Source: an uncultured Lachnospiraceae bacterium
GTDB lineage: Bacteria > Bacillota > Clostridia > Lachnospirales > Lachnospiraceae
Length of the DNA: 64,000 nucleotides
NCBI GenBank assembly: GCA_946558465.1
Contig: CAMNTM010000003.1
Span: 1-64,000, forward strand
Reading direction: 5' to 3'
In this document: one piece after another, positions 42,780 through 49,252 of the stretch
Numbering within the stretch: the first letter of the stretch is position 1
How the letters are laid out: each line of letters begins with the position of its first letter
Program-made: the position numbers and the translations under genes
The notes under the pieces: model-generated
The model's input: only the letters and a program-made list of their open reading frames with translations
What the model was told of the DNA's origin: nothing
Database searches by the model: none

Positions 42780-42972
42780 GTACGTTTCCTCCTTCCATGA
42801 CTTCACTCACTGCCAGCTCCCGGACAGAATCGCCCGGAACGATGATGGTCAGCCTACGCTTCTCCCCAAGGAGGAAGCGCACGAGACGCTCCCTCACGGA
42901 GATATGGCGGCAGCTCACGATCCCGCCAGATGCCGGCTCCTTTGAAACACTGATCCTCAACGTGTGTTCCAT
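42754..42972 (-). CDS. Small conserved phage early protein
   Basis: This 72-aa protein starts at 42972 (MEHTLRISVSK), with GGAGG 8 nt upstream; earlier ATGs are badly spaced. The pattern SGGIVSCRHISVRERLVRFL, then LLGEKRRLTIIVPGDSV recurs in Firmicutes prophages at this position. Function unknown. Confidence 0.78.
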   Translation of the reverse strand: MEHTLRISVSKEPASGGIVSCRHISVRERLVRFLLGEKRRLTIIVPGDSVRELAVSEVMEGGNVHGKSEVTA

Positions 42973-43042
42973 AACCATGACCTCCATTTCTGAAGGGCGG
43001 CTGTTTTCATGCCCTTCACTATACGGAGATTTCATACCGGGT

Positions 43043-43444
43043 TCATACACCCTTGGACGCAAAAAAATGTTTTAGCTTTTCACGGACACCCTTTACGCTT
43101 TTCATGACGGCATTCGGGGCTACTCCTTCCCTTCTGGCAATCTCATTGATGGAAAGGCCGTCAGCAAGGCGGCGCACACGCTCCCTCTGTATTTCCGTCA
43201 AGCTGCCAAGCGCCTCCTGCAGTTCCCCGCTGTACTCATCCGATATGAGGAGGCTTTCCGGCGTTTCCCCGCCAGCGTACTCCGCACCCTCAAACTGTGC
43301 TGCATCCAACGAATAGCAGTGGTAGCGCTCCTTACGGGAAAGGTTGTCCTCCAGCCGCCTATCCTCAATGATGACGGCACCGATGGATTCCTCCACCTCG
43401 ACCTCCGACACAGTCCCGTCTGCAAATTCATATTTAATTTTCAT
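43043..43444 (-). CDS. Sigma-70 region 4-like phage regulator
   Basis: This 133-aa protein has a C-terminal helix-turn-helix of sigma region 4 type: LTEIQRERVRRLADGL, SINEIARREGVAPNAVMKS and VKGVREKLKHFF. It lacks region 2, so it is probably a regulator or adaptor rather than a complete sigma factor. It is the first gene of the early/replication operon, behind two consecutive terminators. GGAGG precedes the start. Confidence 0.85.
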   Translation of the reverse strand: MKIKYEFADGTVSEVEVEESIGAVIIEDRRLEDNLSRKERYHCYSLDAAQFEGAEYAGGETPESLLISDEYSGELQEALGSLTEIQRERVRRLADGLSINEIARREGVAPNAVMKSVKGVREKLKHFFASKGV

Positions 43445-43544
43445 TCAGATTTCCTCCAGTCTTGAAATTTTTGAAAACAGAAAATTCAAGACTGGAAGGT
43501 GGCGCACGGGACTGGTAAAATGTCAGAAACAGCCTTTTTCCGAC

Positions 43545-43581
43545 AACGAAAAAGCGCACCCACTGTAAGGCAGGTGCGCTT
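43545..43581 (-). terminator. Terminator/attenuator before the first early phage gene
   Basis: A 9-bp stem AAGCGCACC/GGTGCGCTT (43552-43560 and 43573-43581) is followed on the minus strand by TTTTTCG. It lies about 100 nt upstream of the sigma-like gene and in the same direction, so readthrough or antitermination may control the early operon. Confidence 0.75.
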
Positions 43582-43642
43582 GTCTTAAAAATGGTGGTGC
43601 ATATTGGAGGACTTATGGGGATTGGCAGGGAATATGTCGAAT

Positions 43643-43678
43643 AAAAAAATACCGCAATCCCCTCAAGGACTACGGTAT
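43643..43678 (-). terminator. Second upstream terminator/attenuator
   Basis: On the minus strand ATACCG pairs with CGGTAT and the stem extends to about 12 bp with two wobbles; seven T follow. With the hairpin at 43545-43581 it forms a tandem terminator leader. Confidence 0.75.
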
Positions 43679-43971
43679 GTACAGAAAGAATATATTGTTT
43701 TATTTTTGGAGGCGTAAAGCCTGTCCCTGCCCATGGTATATTCATGGCATCCCCTTTCTGGGGATGCACAGCATTCAAATCTGTTTTTCCCCATGACAGC
43801 TTATCAATAGGGGAAAATTATACAAAATGATTTTGTAGACCTGCTTTAGTGAAATTGTAGGAACGCTGTAGAATATCGCAAGTTACGACATGACAAAAGG
43901 GAGAATATCACTTAAAATCTGATTATAAAGAACTACGGTGAAATCACTTGGAACATGGAAACAAAACGGAC

Positions 43972-44004
43972 AAAAAAATAAGGCGGCTCAGTTTCAAGCC
44001 GCCT
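43972..44004 (-). terminator. Terminator of the sirtuin-nicotinamidase operon
   Basis: An 8-bp stem AGGCGGCT/AGCCGCCT (43981-43988 with 43997-44004) abuts the stop codon of the winged-helix gene and is followed on the minus strand by TTATTTTTTT. Confidence 0.85.
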
Positions 44005-44466
44005 TTATGTAGCCACAACACAATTTGTGTCTGTTTCAAAACAATATCCAACCTCTCGAATACACCGAATGGCAAAGCAACCCTCTGGCAATAATCTGCC
44101 TATTTTCTCACGCAGGTTATGGACATGGCAGGCTATGGCGTTGTTTGCATTACCAAATGCCTCCTCCTTCCATAACTTTTGATATATTTGGTCATAGGTA
44201 AGAACACATCCCTTATTTGCTACAAGCAAACAGAGAAGGTTATATTCTTTTGCCGTCAGCCTAATTTCCTGACTGCCACAATATACTTTCCGATGAGCTT
44301 GGTCAATTTCCAAACCAGAAAGTGACAGCACCGGCTCGTGTTTCAGACATATAACTTCAAATTCAGGATGCTCCTTCAATCCCTCCAATATTTCATCAAT
44401 AATAGAAATGTTTCTTTTTTCAGACTCAATCACTAATACTCGTTCGATGCTATCACCCTCTTTCAT
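44005..44466 (-). CDS. Winged-helix (OmpR/PhoB-type) DNA-binding protein without receiver domain
   Basis: This 153-aa protein has a C-terminal Trans_reg_C domain (about 50-148) seen in LTAKEYNLLCLLVANKG, YDQIYQKLWKEE and a HVHNLREKIG recognition helix, ending with the wing REVGYCFET. The N-terminal about 45 residues lack the receiver aspartate pattern, so control by a kinase is unlikely. It overlaps the HD-nicotinamidase gene as ATGA and is the last gene of that operon; it may be an autoregulator. Confidence 0.88.
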   Translation of the reverse strand: MKEGDSIERVLVIESEKRNISIIDEILEGLKEHPEFEVICLKHEPVLSLSGLEIDQAHRKVYCGSQEIRLTAKEYNLLCLLVANKGCVLTYDQIYQKLWKEEAFGNANNAIACHVHNLREKIGRLLPEGCFAIRCIREVGYCFETDTNCVVAT

Positions 44467-45584
44467 AAATGCTGTCTCTGCATGATATGGCAGCTCTCCA
44501 TTGTCTGCAATGCCGCCCTGTGTTTATCCGGTGTAATTCCCGCACAGCAGGATGCATCTACATAAATCGGCACTTCTGGCATATATACCTTTAATAAGAG
44601 AGCGTTGGAAACCACGCATACATCTGTGCAAAGCCCAATCAGTTCAATTTCCTTTATAGGCTGCTCTTTATGGATTTCCCTCAAATCCTCCGCAAGCCGC
44701 TGCGATGCGAAGGTTGACTTATAATATACTGCTCCGTTTCGTTCCGCCTGCACCTTTTCCAGCTCCTGTACTAACTGCCATCCTTTTGTGCCAGCTACAC
44801 AATGCTTTATCGGCAACAGCTTTCCTTCCTGAGTAGAAAGATAATCTTCTGTATGGGTATCCATTGAAAAAAACACATGACCAGGATATTCTCTGGCTTT
44901 TTTTGCAGCAGCATTTACAATGGATTCCGCTTCTTTTGTTCCAAGCGCCCCTGATACAAAATCATTCTGCATATCTACAACAATCAGATAGCAGTCAGGA
45001 CTTTTCACAGGTTTTATCCCCTGCATTTGACAGATTAAATCCTTTGCAAAAGTTACCATTCCTTTTGCTTCCTCTGTCCTTAAAAATTTTATATTCAGTC
45101 CATTGGAGGAAAGACGGAATCTGTCCAATGCATCTGCATCCTTAAAAATCTTGTAAAGCACCACACCATTCTGCTCTAATGGATTCCTTCCTGAAATGAC
45201 ATCAATTCCAGTCTGGTCATCACGATCATGATAATAAATAATATCATAGCACTTCTGTTCAAAATCCAGTTTATGGGATACACAATATTCCCGATAATAA
45301 TCTGCCGCACGCTGTCCATGCCCAACATCCAGCCAGTCATCCTGCCGCCTGGAATCATGGAATGCCGCAGCAGCTCCCAATATATCCTTATCTTTTTCCG
45401 GCAATCCCTGACGCTGTGCGATTGCTAATGCGTAAAGCATTACACGCCTGCAATGTGCGCCTGTGTGCTTTTCACTATCCTCCAACGTAAACGTAACCTG
45501 ATTTTCCAGAATATCATTCCACTTATCAAATACAGGTTTTATCAGTTTCCATTCCGGTAATCCCTCCATCCATTTTTCCTGCAT
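44463..45584 (-). CDS. HD-domain / nicotinamidase (isochorismatase) fusion
   Basis: The protein has 373 aa. Residues about 35-190 form an HD hydrolase with His in KHTGAHCRRV, the HD pair in AAAFHDSRRQDD and a later Asp in KDADALDRF. Residues about 197-370 are a cysteine hydrolase of the isochorismatase family: Asp in VVDMQNDFV, Lys in YYKSTF and nucleophile Cys in GLCTDVCV. The set and the SMDTHTEDY metal-type block favour nicotinamidase. It would turn nicotinamide, released by the neighbouring sirtuin-type ADP-ribosyltransferases, into nicotinate, while the HD half may hydrolyse a phosphoester. The fusion is unusual. Substrates are inferred. Confidence 0.88.
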   Translation of the reverse strand: MQEKWMEGLPEWKLIKPVFDKWNDILENQVTFTLEDSEKHTGAHCRRVMLYALAIAQRQGLPEKDKDILGAAAAFHDSRRQDDWLDVGHGQRAADYYREYCVSHKLDFEQKCYDIIYYHDRDDQTGIDVISGRNPLEQNGVVLYKIFKDADALDRFRLSSNGLNIKFLRTEEAKGMVTFAKDLICQMQGIKPVKSPDCYLIVVDMQNDFVSGALGTKEAESIVNAAAKKAREYPGHVFFSMDTHTEDYLSTQEGKLLPIKHCVAGTKGWQLVQELEKVQAERNGAVYYKSTFASQRLAEDLREIHKEQPIKEIELIGLCTDVCVVSNALLLKVYMPEVPIYVDASCCAGITPDKHRAALQTMESCHIMQRQHL

Positions 45585-45588
45585 AGCC

Positions 45589-46434
45589 TTACCCCGCTTT
45601 CACAATTTCATGCAGTGCTGTTGCAATATCCTGATCCACACCAATGGACTTTCCCTGTATCTCGTCAGGAATGTAAATCTCACCTTTGTTGAAGGTAATA
45701 TATTTTGCATGAGGTTCTGCTGCCGTAAGCTGCATAAATGGCATTTTTATCATCTGATTGCGCCAGCCAACTCCAAACTCTAAAATGACAAGTTTTTTTC
45801 CACGCATACGATTTACAAATCCCTGATAGCGGGCAGCTTTTTCCTGCCAGTTCTTTTTCCCCTGAAAAGAGGAGTACTCCCCATAATTTACTTCCATACT
45901 CCCGCCGCATTTTGGGCATTTGGGCAACAGCCTTTCCGGCACTCTGCCATTCGTTTCTCTTTCCGCCATGCAAAGAACTGCCTCCCTGTCCGAATAAACA
46001 TCATCACAGCAGCCCTTTGTGCAGCGCATTTCTGTCAGCTTGCCTTCCATTTCAAATACCCGTTCTTCCTCAAACCCCGCCGGTATAAAGTGATCCTCCC
46101 CATTGGACGTGACCACAAAATAATCCTTTTCTTTTACAAGTTCATACATATCCTTCATAATCTGCGTCGGTTCATCCTGCAGGCACTTTTCTTTGATGAC
46201 CCGGCTGAAGTACGCCCATCTTTCTTCCTCAGAAGGCCATGAAACCGCCATCCCCTGCAAAATATAGTAAATACCATATTTTTCCCTGAAATCCCCCATT
46301 TTTTCACGAAACCACGCATCATCCGCAAACAGATGATACCCCTCTGCTATGGACAGTCCGTTACTGGCCCCAATCAGTACGCCATCTGCTTCATTGATGG
46401 CCTGCTTTATTTCTTGATATACATTCATTTTCAT
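45589..46434 (-). CDS. Class M-like sirtuin (SirTM family), divergent
   Basis: This 281-aa protein has a Sir2 Rossmann fold with the divergent NAD loop GASNGLSIAEGY in place of the GIPDFR loop of deacylases. It has TSNGEDHF at the TxNxD position and a four-Cys zinc site (CTKGC ... CPKCGG). The SirTM-type closing block VILEFGVGWRNQMIKMPF ends the fold. At the position where deacylases have HG and SirTM proteins QG, it has MEGK, so its catalytic residue differs from both. It is likely an NAD-dependent ADP-ribosyltransferase or a pseudo-enzyme; the target is unknown. It follows a degenerate paralogue and is 4 nt upstream of the HD-nicotinamidase gene. Confidence 0.87.
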   Translation of the reverse strand: MKMNVYQEIKQAINEADGVLIGASNGLSIAEGYHLFADDAWFREKMGDFREKYGIYYILQGMAVSWPSEEERWAYFSRVIKEKCLQDEPTQIMKDMYELVKEKDYFVVTSNGEDHFIPAGFEEERVFEMEGKLTEMRCTKGCCDDVYSDREAVLCMAERETNGRVPERLLPKCPKCGGSMEVNYGEYSSFQGKKNWQEKAARYQGFVNRMRGKKLVILEFGVGWRNQMIKMPFMQLTAAEPHAKYITFNKGEIYIPDEIQGKSIGVDQDIATALHEIVKAG

Positions 46435-46729
46435 GCTCCTGCCTTTCTTTTCATAATCTGTTTCAAATTCTGTAAAGTTTCTGATAGTTCACCATTTGCA
46501 TACAGGCTTTTGCTTTTTAAGTGCTCTGGTGAAGAAAATTCTTCCTGATTCATGGAGATATAGAAAACATCTTCATTTGAAAACCATACGCTTCTTTGAA
46601 CTCATGCAGGCGTTCTTCCAGATAGGGCATCCAGTGGTAGTGATTATAGCCTGCCGCACTGGAAAGCCCAGAACCGCCCCCGATTACAACTGCATCTGCC
46701 AGAAGTTCCAGATTTTCTTTATTCTTCAT
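46431..46729 (-). pseudogene. Internally deleted class M sirtuin paralogue
   Basis: The 5' part encodes ADAVVIGGGSGLSSAAGY and the next helix (about 59 codons), clearly the start of a SirTM-like protein. It then runs out at a stop at 46552-46550. In another frame the sequence continues with YISMNQEEFSSPEHL and a C-terminal helix ending KQIMKRKAGA, matching the C-terminal end of the full paralogues (ITINPKD...). About 190 codons are missing and the frame is shifted. It overlaps the upstream sirtuin by 11 nt and the downstream one as ATGA, so the operon spacing survives. Confidence 0.82.
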
Positions 46730-47600
46730 CCCCTGCGCCAGATTTTTTCCGCTTTTCAACTGCACGTTTCAGAATCACCGCAATATCCTCTTTAATAGCA
46801 GTTCCTTTTCCTTCCAATTCACCTGGAAGCAGGGCATCTTTGGGATTAATCGTAATGTAATAGGCTTGCGGCAGGGAGTACGTCATATTCCAAAATGGCT
46901 GCTGGATGAACATAGGGGTCATCCGGCCAACACCCAACTCCAAAAAAAGAATCCTGCTGTTTTTATTCTGTTCTAAAAACTCGTTGATTTTTCTGTACTC
47001 ATCCCTGTATTTTTCACCTTCCAGGAATGTATACCCCCTCACCCACGGTTCCAGTTCCGCGCCACACTGCGGGCAATGGGGAATCATATCTGTCGGGATA
47101 CACAGGTTTTTATCAATGGCGGCGTTCATGGCATAGACCATGTCCTTGTTATAAAATATTTCGTCGTGGCATCTGCGGCTGCACTGGTAATACCGGGAAT
47201 CTCCCTGGATAGCACTCAGTTTTTCCTCCGGGACTACCCGCGTAAACTGGAAGTCCTGATTGGTTGTCATGATGTGATAATTCTTGCCTTTCAGCAGTTC
47301 CATCAAGTCAAAATAGGATTTACCTGTTTCACACTCATACTCCATGTAGCACACCCGGGCAAGAAAGGCCCAACGTGCCTCAGAAGACGGATACCGGTAA
47401 TAGAAACCGTTGAAAGCGCCAGTATACCTATATTTCTTATGGAATTCCCCCAAATATTTCTGGAAATAACTGTCATTTTGGTAGAAGAAGTTGAATCCAC
47501 AGGAGGCAGACATCCCGGCGGCAGCCCCTACGAGGATTGCATCTGCCCACTTAATCCGTTCAATCAAGGTATCAACCTTTTTATCATATTCCCATTTCAT
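46719..47600 (-). CDS. Class M sirtuin (SirTM-like ADP-ribosyltransferase)
   Basis: This 293-aa protein starts at 47600 (MKWEYDKKVD), with GGGAG upstream; an ATG at 47642 has no ribosome site. It carries the NAD loop VGAAAGMSASCGFNFF, TTNQDFQF and the SirTM-type QGD (AIQGDSRYYQC) in place of the deacylase HG. A zinc Cys set (CSRRC ... CPQCG) and the block ILFLELGVGRMTPMFIQQPF follow. SirTM enzymes ADP-ribosylate lipoylated GcvH-L in organisms with linked macrodomain and lipoate ligase genes; none of these partners is next to it here. It is the first gene of the operon. Confidence 0.9.
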   Translation of the reverse strand: MKWEYDKKVDTLIERIKWADAILVGAAAGMSASCGFNFFYQNDSYFQKYLGEFHKKYRYTGAFNGFYYRYPSSEARWAFLARVCYMEYECETGKSYFDLMELLKGKNYHIMTTNQDFQFTRVVPEEKLSAIQGDSRYYQCSRRCHDEIFYNKDMVYAMNAAIDKNLCIPTDMIPHCPQCGAELEPWVRGYTFLEGEKYRDEYRKINEFLEQNKNSRILFLELGVGRMTPMFIQQPFWNMTYSLPQAYYITINPKDALLPGELEGKGTAIKEDIAVILKRAVEKRKKSGAGDEE

Positions 47601-47650
47601 ATTGTCTTTTTCTCCCTTTTCGTTTTTATCGTTGACTTTCATTATTTTTG

Positions 47651-47671
47651 CTGTTATTATATAAATAACAG
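47651..47671. promoter_or_regulatory. Dyad operator candidate between sirtuin operon and Rrf2 gene
   Basis: Perfect 8-bp arms CTGTTATT (47651-47658) and AATAACAG (47664-47671) have a 5-nt spacer. It sits just downstream of the sirtuin operon -10 box, a repressor position. A half-site CTGTTAT recurs at 47714-47720 overlapping the Rrf2 gene's -10 (TATAAT, 47718-47723). A fit for Rrf2 binding and autoregulation. Confidence 0.6.
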
Positions 47672-47680
47672 TTCGTCTTA

Positions 47681-47709
47681 AGTATAACACTAAAGTCACG
47701 CCAAGTCAA
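47681..47709 (-). promoter_or_regulatory. Promoter of the sirtuin-nicotinamidase operon
   Basis: On the minus strand TTGACT (47709-47704), a 17-nt spacer and TATACT (47686-47681). The first gene starts at 47600. Confidence 0.78.
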
Positions 47710-47749
47710 GTGGCTGTTATAATTAAATTTACAGCAAAGGAGTTTTCTT

Positions 47750-48205
47750 ATGAAATATTCTACCCGGTTAAGTGACGCTGTGCATATCATGGCTTTTATT
47801 GCAATCCATCAGGAGTATGACCTAAGCAGCACTGTAATTGCTGACAGTATTCAGACAAACCCGGCTTTTGTCCGACAGATCATGATGAAACTAAAAAAGG
47901 CAGGATTGATGTCCAGTGTAAACGGTCATGCAAAGCCTTCCCTGGCAAAACCCACAGAGGAAATCACGCTTTTGGATATTTATAAAGCTGTTGAGGGAAA
48001 TAAGCCGCTTCTGCATCTTGATACACACACCAATCCAGATTGCGGAGTAGGGGTTAATATCCAACTGGCTCTGCAGGATTACTACAACGAAATACAAAAA
48101 GGAACCGAAAAGCATATGTCCAGCATTTCTTTACAGGATATTATTAAATTGTACTATCAAAAGTCCGGGCAAGCAGAAAACATTGTCAAAGTTCAAACAA
48201 ATTAA
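47750..48205 (+). CDS. Rrf2-family transcriptional regulator
   Basis: This 151-aa protein has an N-terminal winged helix (MKYSTRLSDAVHIMAFIA; SIQTNPAFVRQIMMKLKKAGL) typical of Rrf2 proteins. The Fe-S cysteines of IscR/NsrR are mostly absent; only NPDCGVG has a Cys, so it may be a cluster-free or redox-insensitive member. AAAGGAG lies 7 nt upstream. Divergent orientation with shared operator-like repeats makes the sirtuin operon its probable target. Confidence 0.88.
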   Translation: MKYSTRLSDAVHIMAFIAIHQEYDLSSTVIADSIQTNPAFVRQIMMKLKKAGLMSSVNGHAKPSLAKPTEEITLLDIYKAVEGNKPLLHLDTHTNPDCGVGVNIQLALQDYYNEIQKGTEKHMSSISLQDIIKLYYQKSGQAENIVKVQTN

Positions 48206-48286
48206 ATACCATGAAAATTCTTACTATCTATCTGGAATATGGTTATTTCCCAGATGCAAAAGCTACATCAGCACTTCACTCAAAGG

Positions 48287-48337
48287 ACAAATGTAAATAC
48301 CTCCAAATGAACCTTCACCAGAGGTATTTACATTTGT
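48287..48337. terminator. Bidirectional terminator between Rrf2 gene and metal operon
   Basis: A 17-bp perfect stem (48287-48303 with 48321-48337) surrounds a 17-nt loop, T-rich on the plus side (ctatttatttt). It serves the Rrf2 gene and, from the other side, the operon ending at 48342. Confidence 0.8.
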
Positions 48338-48341
48338 CTAT

Positions 48342-48482
48342 TTATTTTCTTGTACAATTTACCCCGCATTCAGCACAATTTCCATCACATCCTCCCGTAT
48401 CTTTCTTGCGGAAACTTATGATCGAAAGCACCAGCAAGCCAGCTACAATACCAAGTACCACAACACTCGCCATATTCATCAT
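48342..48482 (-). CDS. FeoB-associated Cys-rich membrane protein
   Basis: This 46-aa protein has an N-terminal transmembrane helix (SVVVLGIVAGLLVLSIISF), a RKKD stop-transfer and a Cys-rich tail (GGCDGNCAECGVNC). This is the pattern of the FeoB-associated Cys-rich membrane protein family found at the end of feo operons. AGGAG is 6 nt upstream of tandem ATGs. It may deliver or gate ferrous iron at FeoB. Confidence 0.88.
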   Translation of the reverse strand: MMNMASVVVLGIVAGLLVLSIISFRKKDTGGCDGNCAECGVNCTRK

Positions 48483-48491
48483 CAATTTCTC

Positions 48492-49157
48492 CTATACCCA
48501 AGAATACAAAAATTTCTCTGTTTGTTTCAATTCTTTATCTTTTTGCATAATAGAACAATATTCGATTTTTCCCCTGACAGAAGATTCTGTAACTCCATCT
48601 CCAATATTGGGATATTTCATAGAGTAAACAGAATCTCCCACATAAATTATCAAAAGAACAACCACAAGTATCATCAAGTGTCTGGAATTCATTTTCTGCA
48701 TTTTACTGTCAAGAAATGGTGCCGCAATATACACTACAAACATTCCCCCAAAGCCAAAGAGAATTAAGCCCTCCATGCAGATTCTGCCATTCAGATTCAA
48801 CCAGTAATCCGAATAGTCCCACCACCGCTTACCATCATAAACCATTTCAAGATACCACGAAACGAAATATTCCATACACCCAGACAAAAGGATGATTCCT
48901 AAAAACTCTGCTACCGGACTTTTCCTAAGTTTCTTTAACAGTATTAAAATGAGTATTACACCTCTTCCATAAATAGGAAGTAGTGGACCATGAAGCACAC
49001 CTCTGTTAACAAGCACACCTCCTGTCACATATCCAAGCATTACTTCCCACACCCATCCTACCACTGAAAAAATAAAGAATATCAGCAACAAATGAACCAG
49101 TTTATAGTTTCGTTCTGCCCAGAGAACGCCTGTTTTTTTCTGTATATTTTTATTCAT
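48492..49157 (-). CDS. Multi-pass membrane protein (putative ABC-transporter type IV family)
   Basis: This 221-aa protein has about five transmembrane segments. Sequence blocks VGWVWEVMLGYVTGGVLVNRG, HGPLLPIYGRG and CMEYFVSWYLEMVY match the PF06541 family of small Firmicutes membrane proteins. Transport function is only a database label. It lies 9 nt upstream of the Cys-rich gene and 95 nt after feoB. Confidence 0.82.
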   Translation of the reverse strand: MNKNIQKKTGVLWAERNYKLVHLLLIFFIFSVVGWVWEVMLGYVTGGVLVNRGVLHGPLLPIYGRGVILILILLKKLRKSPVAEFLGIILLSGCMEYFVSWYLEMVYDGKRWWDYSDYWLNLNGRICMEGLILFGFGGMFVVYIAAPFLDSKMQKMNSRHLMILVVVLLIIYVGDSVYSMKYPNIGDGVTESSVRGKIEYCSIMQKDKELKQTEKFLYSWV

Positions 49158-49252
49158 AGCCTTTCTCCTCGCAAGAAGTAACTGTTTTATCCTAAACCAT
49201 GTTCTTTCCGGCTGCCTTTAAGCAGTAAATATCCCCTTCATAGCATAATTTT

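Larger units (their letters stand above)
43445..44004. other. Prophage/chromosome transition region without a confident gene
   Basis: The 560-nt stretch between the first prophage early gene and the sirtuin operon's last gene holds three minus-strand hairpin terminators (43545-43581, 43643-43678, 43972-44004). Base composition becomes AT-rich to the right of about 43.8 kb. A 114-codon open frame across both left hairpins is unlikely to be coding. No integrase, repressor or duplicated att sequence can be recognised, so the prophage end is only bracketed here. Confidence 0.6.

Noticed and set aside
43434-43778. 114-codon minus-strand open frame before the sigma-like gene
   Set aside because: It reads straight through two strong terminator hairpins, overlaps the next gene and has no domain-like sequence.
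44005-44466. Two-component response regulator
   Set aside because: Only the DNA-binding domain is present; the receiver domain with its phosphoacceptor aspartate is missing and no histidine kinase is nearby.
48211-48627. 138-codon plus-strand open frame after the Rrf2 gene
   Set aside because: It crosses the 17-bp terminator stem and lies antisense to the FeoB-associated Cys-rich gene, which has a better ribosome site and a recognisable family.
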